A stretch of 64,000 bases of DNA from Dermatemys mawii (taxonomy: Eukaryota > Chordata > Testudines > Dermatemydidae): positions 17,189,442-17,253,441 of the forward strand of contig ML677348.1 of assembly GCA_007922305.1 (NCBI GenBank). The letters are read 5' to 3'. The position numbers and the translations under genes were made by a program. Positions 24,701-36,700 of this stretch are shown here, piece after piece (within the stretch, counting starts at the first letter, position 1; the number at the start of each line of letters is the position of its first letter). The notes under the pieces were generated by a model, which was not told the origin of the DNA, ran no database searches, and saw only the letters and a program-made list of their open reading frames with translations.

Positions 24701-27700
24701 TGGATTGTGCTTATGTGCATGTATCAGCACACTGAAACTGTTTCTGAAAACTTTATGGTTTTCAGGGAAGATTATAGCACTAGAAAGCAGTCTGTTGAGC
24801 TTAAAATATGCCATTTGCTAAGGATTCAGTGCACATCACTTGGCATGCACACTTGAGAATACTTCTCTGTAAAAGTAAAATGTGCTTATTGTTTTGTTTC
24901 TAGATTAACAGTTTCTCCTATTTCTTCATTATTGGTTGAATTTTGTATTTTAAAGGAACTATTATAAAATCTTAAGTCTCTTGATTGTTATGCCTGTTTC
25001 AAAGGATATTGAATATTCATTAAGTATATAAACGAAATAAAATTAATTTATAAAGCAATTAAAAATCACTTAAAAAACTTAGGAATACCAGTAAGTAATT
25101 ACAAAACTTATTTTTTGTAATCCAAATGAACCTTTTTTTAATTAGACTGTTTTTGTGTGAGAACTAGAAATAAATCTGTTCTGGTTAAAATGTAATTTTG
25201 ATTATAATATTCCCTTGATAGCTTAATTTGTTTGGGGTAGTCCAGAAGTCTAAAACTGTTTATCTGGAGATTTTAAGTAAATTGCAGTTTAGATTTCTGG
25301 AGCTGCTTTCTTTCTAAAGGATCTCTCATTTTTTGTTACTTACTGTTTGTATGTTGAATTCCAGATGATTAGACCATTTATTCCTGCCTATGCTCTATAC
25401 ATTTGAATTAGGGCTCTTTTACACCACTTACTAATACTGAATTGGAATAATGCTTTTGCTGTAGTGAGGGAAATAATGCAGAATGACTGTCTAGATTAAA
25501 TGGAAATGTCGAGTCTCATAATATGGATGCAGTGCTGCCTGCTTTGATAGATCTGTGCTCTATGTCTAGTAGTCTGTGGAGAGAACGGAATCCCATTTGA
25601 GCAATTCTTGATCTTGAGTACTGATGTGCCCCACATTAGATAAGTAAGTAAAAAGTGTCACTAGTTCATAGAGCTACCAAAGTGTGTGTTTCTCAAGATA
25701 CCATGAGTTCAGGATTCTTGCTCTATGGTCCAGTATAAGTTATGATGGAAAAGCCATAGCTCTTAAGATTTTTGACCTGATGTGGCACATGTGGGCTTGT
25801 TCAAGAGCATTGCACTAGTGAGCATACTTCCTGTGTCTCTGAGGCTCCAGTTCTGTGGTCAGCCAATTCAATAAAAGCAGATTCAACCAATACAGTTTCA
25901 GTTCTTGCTGGAATCCTTTTTCTGTTTCTTTTCTGCTTCTGTTCAGGCTTTTGATTTGTCTCCTCAGGAGCTGTAATATTGTACATCGGTAACATATGTA
26001 GATCCTCAGCTTGATGCTTGAGGATAAGTAAACCTTGGCCTGTGAAGAGTATAGGCACTGAGAAGTTGTCTTGATTTCCCAGACTAGGCTTCAAGCATTG
26101 ACACCTATGGCAAAGTTTGATAGCAAGGGATCTTCTCCACAGTGCATCAGTTGTGTGGGTCTTTCCATCCTCACACAATACCAAACAATGTCTCCTAAGG
26201 ACAAGAGCCAATACAGAAGCTCAGTGTCTGGGTGTCTTTCCCATGTCACCTTGGCTTTTGTATGTCATAGCCAACATATTGGTTGAGCAACAAGGACTTT
26301 CCCAGTGCTTCCTGTGTTCAGCACATCAGCACTGTCAGGTCCGATGGCAACCCATTATTCTTTCTTGCACTTCCACAGGGATTCCTATACTGAAGAAACT
26401 GTTCAGCATCTGTCTTCGCCATCCCTTCTTGAATTCAGTGTGTCATTGCTGGTGGGGCAGTTTAGAACCATAGTCGGAGTTATTCAAACCCTTTGTATCC
26501 TTCTTTATGCCTCTGTTTGCTCTGTGCTGGCAGATCAAAAGTCTAGGAATTTTGGATTCTTCCTCTGCTGTTCTTGTGGTATAGTACCAGAATAACATGG
26601 CTGCTCAGAGCCCTCAGGATATCAGCATTAGAATCTCATGCGACTGGTGGTATTTGCACTGTTGAAATGAAGTAAGCTAGTTCCTGGGGAGTATTGGCAT
26701 ATCATTGCCTCCTTGACTTTCTGGACTGGTGTCACTAGAATTTGGGCTCCTTTAGTAGCTTGAGCCCTCATAGTGTATGGTTTCTGGTGTTCCCTGAACT
26801 TCCATTGTTTGGTTTTAAATGCTTGAAGTCTGACAACTGTGATGCTTCTGCACTGTATAAACTTTGACACTTTCTTCCCAGCTCTGTACCTGCCAGTGTA
26901 TGTTTCCTTGACCCACTGTAGTGGGAAAATTCTGTGGCACTGGTTCATACAGACACTCTCATCTCCCAGCAAGGATGCTTACATTTGCATCACCCAACAT
27001 ATTTTGCTGACCTTTAGGTAAATAACTTTCACATGCCCTGAACAGAGTTGTGATTACTAGGACCAGGCACAGGCTGCTTCTGTCGGTGCAGTAAGCATCC
27101 TTGCCTTCTGGTTTATCTCAGAAAGGATTGTTAGTACTGGGGTCTTCTAGTGCGGATGTCATGCCATACTGATGTCTTCAGTCAATGTTCTGCCTCTTCC
27201 TAAGATTACTACATCAGTGTGTGTATGACTTAGGCTCCAAGATTGTAGGTAGGTAAGTGGTTTGGGTCAAGTACCATTTCATTAGCAGCTACTTGGGATG
27301 TTTCTTGATGTCTCAAGACAGCATCAATATTTCTGACCTAGTTGGCTCATAAAAGGTGCTTTGGCTCTTCATTGCATATCTATAAGCCCTGTGGTAGACA
27401 ATGTAGCCTTGTACTGTATTAAAACTCAAATATTTGGGAACTCCTGTCTGGGACCTATCGGTGGAAACATGCTTGAATTCCTGTTCGGACACGTTGCCCC
27501 TTGAATTTCAGATAAAATTATTATACTTTTTAGTACAGAATATGTCTTCCCTTATCTGTTAGGTCACTATCAGGATGCTGGAATTACTCAGTTAAAATAA
27601 ATTACTCTAAAGTTCCAACATTATAGAGCAGAAGTTTGGAATAAGTAAGAGCTCTATATGTATGGTTCATTCCCAAACTCATTTTCCAGATTACAGATTG

Positions 27701-30700
27701 AAATCTCTCTACTCAAGCAGTGGGAACTCTAGAGCTTAGCTGCCAACATTGAGATGGAATTTGGAATACCGAATCCCATTACCTCAATGGATCTTGTAGT
27801 TTCCATGGCACACAACCACTTGTCATCCTAACTGAACAGTATAGAGCTCCTTAGGCATTATATCTCTGAGTAGATGGCTCATGTCCTCTCCTGGTCTTTC
27901 CAAAGCCATCTGCCAGAATGGCTTGCCTTTTTAAATGGAAAGATTTTGTGATGTGGTCTGAACAATTACTGGTGTTGTTTCCTTATCACCAGAGAAGTAT
28001 TCTGTTTAAAGCTGTCAGAAAATCAAGATTAAGTTGAAAGATCGGTGATTCCCCTGAATGTAGTTTAAGTTTCCATTGATAAGTTCATAGAATCCCTACA
28101 CATTTCATTATAATTTCAGTTGGAAAGCTAAAGTGGAAGAACATTTGGGATATACTCTATCAAGAAGAATGTGATATACATTTTCTATTTGTTCAGTCTG
28201 TTTTCAATAGCAGGTAGATATTCATAGTGCCTTAAATGTTTCCTAAATGTACAAATTATGAAAGCTTATGTGCAAAATCTAAGGGAGAGTAAAATTGTCC
28301 TTTCTTAACCAGAATACTCCCCCTTTTTGGTTCTGATTTTATTCAAGAAAGTTCTGTTATCCCAGTCTCTGTGGAGGATTTGTAGTACATTTATTGCAGG
28401 ATTTTGTCCACCTGATAGCCTCTGTTCCTCTGATTACTTTTCTGCCCTGGAAACTGTACAAGGTGTCTAAATTATTTGTCCATTATGAAGGGCTGTATAA
28501 ATAGCATGATGGGTTATTGACTCATTTCCGGCACCCCAAACTTCAATAAAATGACTTAAGTTTATATTACTTTTTCTCTCCATTTTACAAGTCACTACAG
28601 ATTTTAATTTTGCCAATTTCTGAAGCTGTCATGATGCACATTGATGAATACTAAGTTTAATGCTAGATCTGACCTGAGATGTTAGGGGAAGGTTGGTTTT
28701 GTTTATTGACCGTAAGTAATAAGTGATATTGTAACGCTGCAAGTCACAGGCAAGAATATTTTGGAACAAGTTATAGATCTGTCCAGTGTCAAAATATTGA
28801 ACTCCATCTCTGCTTGACTGTGTGTGACTTTACCAGTAGCTGATAGTAACATGGATACATACTGCTTATTATTTCCTGTGAATATAACACAAGTAGGGAA
28901 TAAACTATCTGTTGTCTAGGTTGAACTCCCACCACCTGATCTTGGCCCAAGCTCTGCACTGAATCAAACACTTGCATTGCTCCGTGAGGTTTTGGCATCC
29001 CATGACTCCTCTGTTGTGCCATTGGATGCTCGTCAAGCTGACTTTGTACAGGTATAGTTTGTAAAGTTCATTTGAACAGAGAAATATGCCCATAATTTGG
29101 TCTCAGTATAAAAAATACTGAAGAGGCATGAATTTGGTTTGCCAGATGCTGGGAAAGGGTGACAGGAATGGATCACTTGATGATTACCTGTTTTATTCAT
29201 TCCCTTTGGGGCACCTGGCTTTGGCCACTGTCTGAAGACAAGATACCGAGCTAGATGGACCTTTGGTCTGACCCAGTATGGCCATTCTTGTGTTTTTTGT
29301 CTGCAATTGTTTATAGGCTTCCTCCAGCCCCCCTCCCAGATTTAATAGTGATAAGAGTGTGGCTAATAAAATGGATAGTTCCATTACAGCATGGAATGTC
29401 CTATTACAATATCCACATTCTATTGATAGTTATTTTTTTTAATATATATGTACTATGCACATATCTTGGTCCTGCCCGGTGTGGGCGGATGGACTAAATG
29501 ACCTCTTGAGGCCCCTTCCACCCGCACACTTTTATGATTCTATGAACCACCAGTCTTCTCTTCTGAGTTGCTCCAACTGCTGTTAAGGAAAAATCTGTTC
29601 CTTTCAGGCTCTTATACCACACCACTAGTCTGGTAACTGATCACCTGCTTTCAAGAGGGGGACCTCTCATTTTTTTAAATTTTGTTTTGGAAAATTGATG
29701 ATAAAAGCAAAATTGTCATTGCCCCACGAGTCTAAAGTTTCATGAAACATTTTTTCCCTCTTCTTCATATTTCTATTATAGGTTCTGTCTTGTGTGCTAG
29801 ATCCATTATTACAGCTGTGTACTGTGTCTGCTAGTAATTTAGGTACAGCTGACATGGCAACCTTCATGGTAAATTCACTTTATATGATGAAGACTACCCT
29901 GGCTCTCTTTGAATTCACAGACAAACGTCTGGAAATGTTACAATTTCAGGTAAGTGTCAATGGTAAGTAGAAAGGTAATCACATATTGTTTTGTAGCTGG
30001 TAAGCTGTGAATAGCAGACATAACCAACATTTTCAAACCTGGGTGCCTTAAGTTAGGCTTCTAAATCCATATGTAGGCACCTAAATGAGGCATTATTTTC
30101 ATAGGTGCTGAGCCGCCCCATTTCCATTGAGATCAGTGACATCTGGAAGTACATATTGATTTTAGGAGCCACATTTCAGGCATCCAGATTTGAAAATTTT
30201 GGTCTCTGGTTTTTATCTGAAAGTTAGCCAAGATAAGGGAAAATATTTATTATTCCAGTCACTTATTTCTTAAGACAAACGATCTGAGATAGTTAAAACA
30301 AATGGAAGTGTAAACAACAGTATGCAACATCTCTAATGATATACTCCTTGGGGAATTCTGCGCCACTCCATGCGTGCATAATTAATGTGCCACGCATATT
30401 TTTACGTTTTTTGCAGAAAATAACTTTGCGGGAAAGTTGCTGCAGTTCTGCCTTTTGCCCACTTCCAGCCATCTAGGGAAGAGAGAGAGAGCCTACAGTG
30501 CCTTCTTCACAGCACCTGATGGGCCAAGTTAGGAGAGGGATATGGGAAGACAGACACGTGGAGTTGCTGGGGGATCACAAACAGAGGCAGGACAGACTGG
30601 GGCAGAGGCTGAATGGGAGTGGAGGTGCAGGGCCACAAGGAGGTGGGAGGGGTGCAGGGCCACATGGGAGAAGGGAGGTGACTGAATGGGGGCACAGGAC

Positions 30701-33700
30701 ACATGGGAACAGGGAGTGCAGAGACATGTGGAGATGAGGGGAGGGGGCTGGCTGAGGGGGTGTAAGAACACAGAAGTTTGGGTCGGGGTGAAGGGACACG
30801 TGGGAGAAGGGAGGTGACAGACCCATGGGACAGGGAGCGGATGAAGGAAGGGAGGTTTGGGGGTGGAGAGACTCGTGGACAGGGGGTACAAGAACATGTG
30901 GTGCAGGGACACATGGGGACAGGGGCATATGTTGCTGACTGAACAGGAGAAGCTAGAAGTCAGCCAGGTTTTGCATGGAGAAAGCTCCCTAACAATCCCT
31001 CCCCGTCCCCAAAAAAACACCCGTTCCTTACTTTTCCCATTCATACCCAATAACCCTCACACCCAGGCTCCTTCCCAGCAATTACTTCCCTTTCCCTTAG
31101 CTCCTCCATTACTCCTGACACCCGCAAGCCTTTGCACTTCTTCTGAGGGGTGTGGGTAATACAGTTCTGTATTGTAGTTTACATGAATTATTACAAAGAG
31201 TTCTGTATTAATATGCCTAGTAAGGAATCTAGTTGTCAAAAAAAAAAAAATTCTGAATCTTTTTTGTTGACTGTATTGTTACCAACCTACTTGCTGACAG
31301 GTATTTTGAAATAAATTACCAAAATAATTGAAACTGGTATGATTGGATTGGATTGTGATATTTTGACAAATAAAATATGCAGAATTTTAAAATATTGTGT
31401 GCAGAATTTTTAATTATTTTATGCAGAATTTTTAACTTTTTGGCACAGAATTTCGCCAGGAGTAATGATCAAAGTAGGATCATCAGTCAGTGAATTTTTT
31501 TTTTTTTTATCTCCTTTCTCAGAAGCGTCAGGGATGACCCTGGCTGGAGATTAGACAGGGAGAGCCAGGGCTCTGAGCTGGCACCAAACATTCTGTCTTT
31601 CAAGTCCTTGGCTGGCTGGTTCTTGCTTACATGCTCAGGATTTAATTGGTCATGAATGGCAGGGTCAGGAAGGAGTTTTCCCCCAGGTCACATTGGCAGT
31701 GACTTGAGGGGTTTTCATCATCTTTTGCAGCATATGTAATATGGATCATGTACCAAGCCTATGTGGGTATATCTCACTTAATCATTTCCCTGCCAGGAAA
31801 ATTGGGCACTGGTGGACCTCAGTCCCTCCTATTCTCTGTCTGTGGTATATAATAGTCTAGTCTTCTGTTGGCTATAATATTTTGGTCTAATTTTGATTTT
31901 TGAGTTAGGGAGCAGGTGCTAGTGGACTGTAATATACAGGAGGTCAGACTAGACAGTCTGGTGATCCTTTCTGGCCTTAAACTATGATTATGAGTAGTCA
32001 AGTTCTGTTTCCCTGAACATGGGGTATATACATGGTAGAATTCAATGTTAATTTTTTCCCCCAGTGCTTGTTTTTACTTAACATGACAAAATAATATTTT
32101 ACATATTGTAATATTTTTGAAGTTAATAAGTAATGTTAACGCTATCCACAGTTCACTAAGGCATTAAAATATATGCTTTTTGGATTGTTAACTTTGGGAC
32201 TCATTTGGCACAATTCATCTTCAGATGTATATATTCCTTATGCCCACAACTTTGCACTGCATCCCATGTCCTGATTTTGTTCTTTAAACTGTTTCCCAAC
32301 AGGAAGCACAGTTACAAGAGGTTTCTTTGGGCAAGTTTTTAGTGACTCTCCTGTAATATTTCAGAGGGTTGTGGAGGTTATCTCTTACCCATCTTCATTA
32401 TCACCACTATGTCATTAGCAATAGAAACAGTGGTAGCTGAAGCTGGCCATTTAACTAACACATAAAATTCAGATTGTCTAAAACCAAACTAATAGTGTGG
32501 TGTTTTTAAGATACTTCTGGAGTCCGTTTATTCTGCGATTCAAAATCTAGAGACTAGGTGGGAAACATTTGCTACTAACCCAGATTCACTTTGTATAAAC
32601 ATTTCACAGTTAGAACTAAAGTGGAAGGGAAGTCTTGAGGTCAGGCAAAAGAAGGTGACTGATTCTGAGATAGACTAGTGTAGAACAGAAACATTTATTG
32701 GGGGTATTCATCAAGAATAATTTACTGATTAGCAAAATGGAGACCTTTGAAAATTATTGAAATCACCATATTCAAATGTTAGGCTTTCCTTAGAGATCAG
32801 GAGGGAAAGATATATTTTATTATATTCTAGTTTCCATAAATTCAATAGAAAATGATGATCCTTCTCTTAAGATATCAAAGATTTGTAGGATACCTAGTAA
32901 AGGTTCTGTATCTGCTCTACCTATTAAATTAAATTGGACTTTTTGTGCGGTAATAGTAATTTTTTTTCTTGTGTAGAGTAGGAGAGAAATAAAGTAAATG
33001 GACGATTATGTATTTAAAAAAAGAATATTTCTTCACATAGTTCTAAGGCCACTCAAACCTGAAGAAGAAAGTTGCTGCTCCTTTAGGTTGAATTGACTGG
33101 ATTTGGGTTCTTTGTTTTTATCTCCAGAAAAGTTGCAGTTGTACAAAAATTGTAAAATGATTTTATGAATATACAGCATTTTTGATGTCTGAGGTAATAA
33201 GGAAGCTTTTTCTGAAAATGATAAAAAGCACAGCTGACAGTTATACAGCTCTTCAGTGCCTAATTTTTGAATAAGTGCTTGTCGTTAACTTCCATTTCTT
33301 TAAAATAAATTAAATTATGCCTTTTGAATCCTGTACTGATTGCCTAATGTGCTTTAGGTTTCAGTTTTATTCTCTTCATGAAATCTTAATGGTTTCATTT
33401 TATTTTTTGTTTGATCTTGACTTGCACTCTTCAGCATTTTCAGCAAGAATTTGATTATTTCTTTCATGTAGTTGCAATGAATTATATCATTCTTGTTTTG
33501 ATATTTTACTATAACTTTTTGAAGTTCTAATTTTAAGCATTAGTATTTGTCTTTTATGTATACGGATTTTTCAGATTTGAGTGTTTAGGCCACAGTATTA
33601 CAATGTAGGCAGATCCATGTGTCCAAGTCAAGCCCCGCTGAAGTTAATGGAGTTTCATCTGTGCACAGGGTCTGCCTGCCTGGAGCTCACTGCGGGATTG

Positions 33701-36700
33701 GGACCTCAGCTTTTGGCAAAACATTTTGCTTCACTGAGCTCCCTGGTAGTGTAAAATAATAAAGATCCAAATTGGCTTTGCAAATTAAACCTTGGTTTTC
33801 TGTGGTGCATGTGATTTTAATTCTTAGGTTCTCGTTCTCCTTTTCTTCTGAGTTGATTTTCTAGATGACTACTAAACTCCCTTTGTAATTTAAGAACACT
33901 TTTTTTTTAACGTTTCTTGTAAGTATTTCTTCCCCTCCAAATTTCAGATTGAAGCACACTTGGATACGCTAATAAATGAACAAGCTTCCTGTGTGTTAAC
34001 TAGAGCTGGTCTAAGTTGCATATACAAATCTGTGCAGCAGCACAAACCAGAGCAGGTAAATATTTACTTTTTCAGCAGCCAATGGAGTACTTTGTTTTTC
34101 CTGAAACTGTTGAAAGTGTGATGCTATCTGTTCTCTGTTGTGGCTATCCTAAATCAAGATGGTCAGAACTAGCGTGACAAAAATAAGATTTTACTATCTG
34201 TTGAGAACCTGCAATCTTAGCTCCTGTTCACTCATCTTTTTATGTAGCTTATTTGTTATATTACATGTATTATTAAATTCCTTTTTCTCTTCAGCTAGAT
34301 TTTTGTCTCTTGTTTTTTAACATCAGTGAACTCAAAATTCTCCAAATAGGTTCCCATGATTAAGCATGTGTTTGAAGATAGTGTAGAGGAGGATACCTAG
34401 AGTAAGGGTTCTTGTTTCTCTAAACCAGTAGAGAGCTTGATAGTGTGTATGTGTGAATGCCCCACCATAATGAGGAAATAAAGTTAAACAAGCATTTTTA
34501 AACATGCTAATCCCCATTAAGATGCTAAATTTGATTTCTTGGTCATCAGAGGCCCATTTCTTTTCTGTTTTCAAACTCTGTCTAGAATATATTGACTCCA
34601 TTAAACAATTTATAATACAGCAAAACAGTGGAGACTGTAGTGATATTGTCTGTGATAATTAAAAGGGAGGAGGACAGATTAAGGACAGATAAAGGTTAGG
34701 AGGACAGATTCGGAGCTCAGTTTTAATTATTTTAAATTTAAAGAAGTGATAGGAAATGATAAATGGCCTGTGCTTATTGAACGTATTGCTTAATATTAGT
34801 TGACAATCATAACAGGTAGTCAGACATGGTCCCTACTCCAAAGAGTTTATAATCTAGCGTATTACAATAAAATCTTAATCTAGGATTTATTTTCACATAC
34901 AGGCCAGTTGCATCTTAGGCGCATTTAACATGCGCGAATTTAGCTATACACGGCTGGCCAAAAAACAAAAAAAACAAAACGGGCCGGCAGCCCATGGCAG
35001 GGGCCGGGGCTGGAGCCAGCAGCCCGCCCGCCACCACAGGGGCTGGGGCGGAAGCTGGCAGCCCACCCACCACCACAGGGGCCGGAGCTGGAGCTGGCAG
35101 CCCGCGGCAGGGGCCAGGGGGATTGAGCCGGCAGCCGCAGCAGCGATCAGTGCCCAAAGCCAGGGTCAGGGCCGGCAGCCCGCCCAGGGGGCCGGGCCAG
35201 CAGCCACCCTGCCCGGGTTAAAGAGCCAATGTTCTACAGTGTAGTGAACTCAATGAGAGTTTCACTATACGCGATTTCCACTTTACGTGGTAATCACAGA
35301 ACGTAACCCTCACGTAAGACGCAATGCACCTATGCTATCCATTTGTTTAAAATGCTGCTTTGATTACCTATTTTTTAGGGGCCCCTGGCAAACTTGCCTA
35401 GCTTGGATTCAGTGTCACTGAAGGCTGCAATGGTGAGCTTTTTGCAATTTCATGTTGAGCTGCATTGTTGCTCTGACTTTTAAAGAAATGCTGTCTAAAT
35501 TATAAGCCAAAAATATCTAAAAATCTGTGTGTTTGTTTTTGGTGCTTAATATCTGTATTTCTTCTATAAACATTTTTCAGTCCATTATTAGACTCTGAGG
35601 TAAAAAACATACACAATATACTGAATTAAAGTTGTAGATATGCACTATGACAGAAGGAACTTCTAATAAAATCAAGCCATTTGATTTTCGTCCTGTGTCC
35701 CTTTAGCTATGTTTTCATCTAGCTGTAGGTCTTAACAAATCAATCATACTGTTTGAAAAAGAAAAATGAACATTTATTCAGAAAATATTCAAATATAAAA
35801 TGGGGCATTTTGATACAGATGGTAATGTGTGTTATTACAAAACTGATTCAAAGACTTCAAGAATTTACAATATTTTTCATAGCTATCATGTCACAAAGAA
35901 ATTTTGTAATGTGTTGGGTCGTAACTAGGGCTGTTGATTAATCGCATTTAACTCATGCAATTAACTCAAAAAAATTAATCGCGATTAATCACACTTTTAA
36001 TTGGACTGTTAAATAATAGAATATCAATTGAAATTTGATTAATATTTTTGGATGTTTTTCTACATTTTCAAATAAATTGATTTTAATTACAACACGCAAT
36101 ACAAGGTATACAGTGCTCACTTTATATTATTATTTATTTTTTATTACAAATATTTACAATGTAAAAATAATAAAAGAAATAGCATTTTTCTGTTCACCTG
36201 ATACAAATACTGTAGTACAATCTCTTTATCATGAAAGTGCAGCTTACAAATGTAAATTTTTTTTGTTACATAACTGCACTCAAAAACAGAAGAATGTAAA
36301 TCTTTAGAGCCTACAAGTCCACTCAGTCCTACTTCTTGTTCAGCCAATCACTCAGAAAAACAAGTTTGTTTAGATTTACAGGAGGTAATGCTTCCCACTT
36401 ATTTACGTCACCAGAAATCGAGAACAGGCGTTTGCATGACATCTTTGTAGCTGGCATTGTAAGGTGCCATATGTGCCAAATATTTGTATGCCCCTTCATG
36501 CTTCGGACACCATTCCAGAGGACATGCTTCCATGCTGATGGCTCTCATTTAAAAAAAAGAAAAAAAAGTTAGTTCAATTTGTGACTGAACTTCTTGGGGG
36601 AGAATTGTATGTCTCCTGCTTGTTTTACCCACATTCTGCCTTAATATTTCATGTTATAGCAGTCTTGGAGGATTACCCAGAACATGTTATTCATTTTAAG

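Larger units (their letters stand above)
16239..28919 (+). other. COG6 intron h-i (12.7 kb)
   Basis: The longest intron here. It contains, in order, a DIRS-like element, a ~3-kb insertion that splits it, a Penelope 3' half (21985-22821), a short solo LTR (22992-23280) and a stretch at 23280-24300 that I recall as turtle repeat but cannot classify. From 24300 to 28919 I see AT-rich sequence with several weak open frames (the longest 136 codons, minus strand, 25801-26211) that match nothing I know. Confidence 0.7.
29950..33947 (+). other. COG6 intron j-k
   Basis: 4-kb intron holding a decayed palindromic repeat (30028-30215), a 1.1-kb hAT-like element (30342-31462) and a CR1-like tail (31510-31990). 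From 32000 to 33947 I see AT-rich sequence and nothing recognisable. Confidence 0.75.

Noticed and set aside
25801..26972. Minus-strand open frames of 136 and 114 codons, considered as retroelement gag
   Set aside because: I could not find a Cys-knuckle or other gag pattern that holds up; composition and frame breaks look like random intron sequence or very old repeat.
30507..31050. Open frames of 117-173 codons on the minus strand
   Set aside because: They come from a purine-rich degenerate minisatellite in a transposon; Pro/Ser/His-rich in several frames at once.
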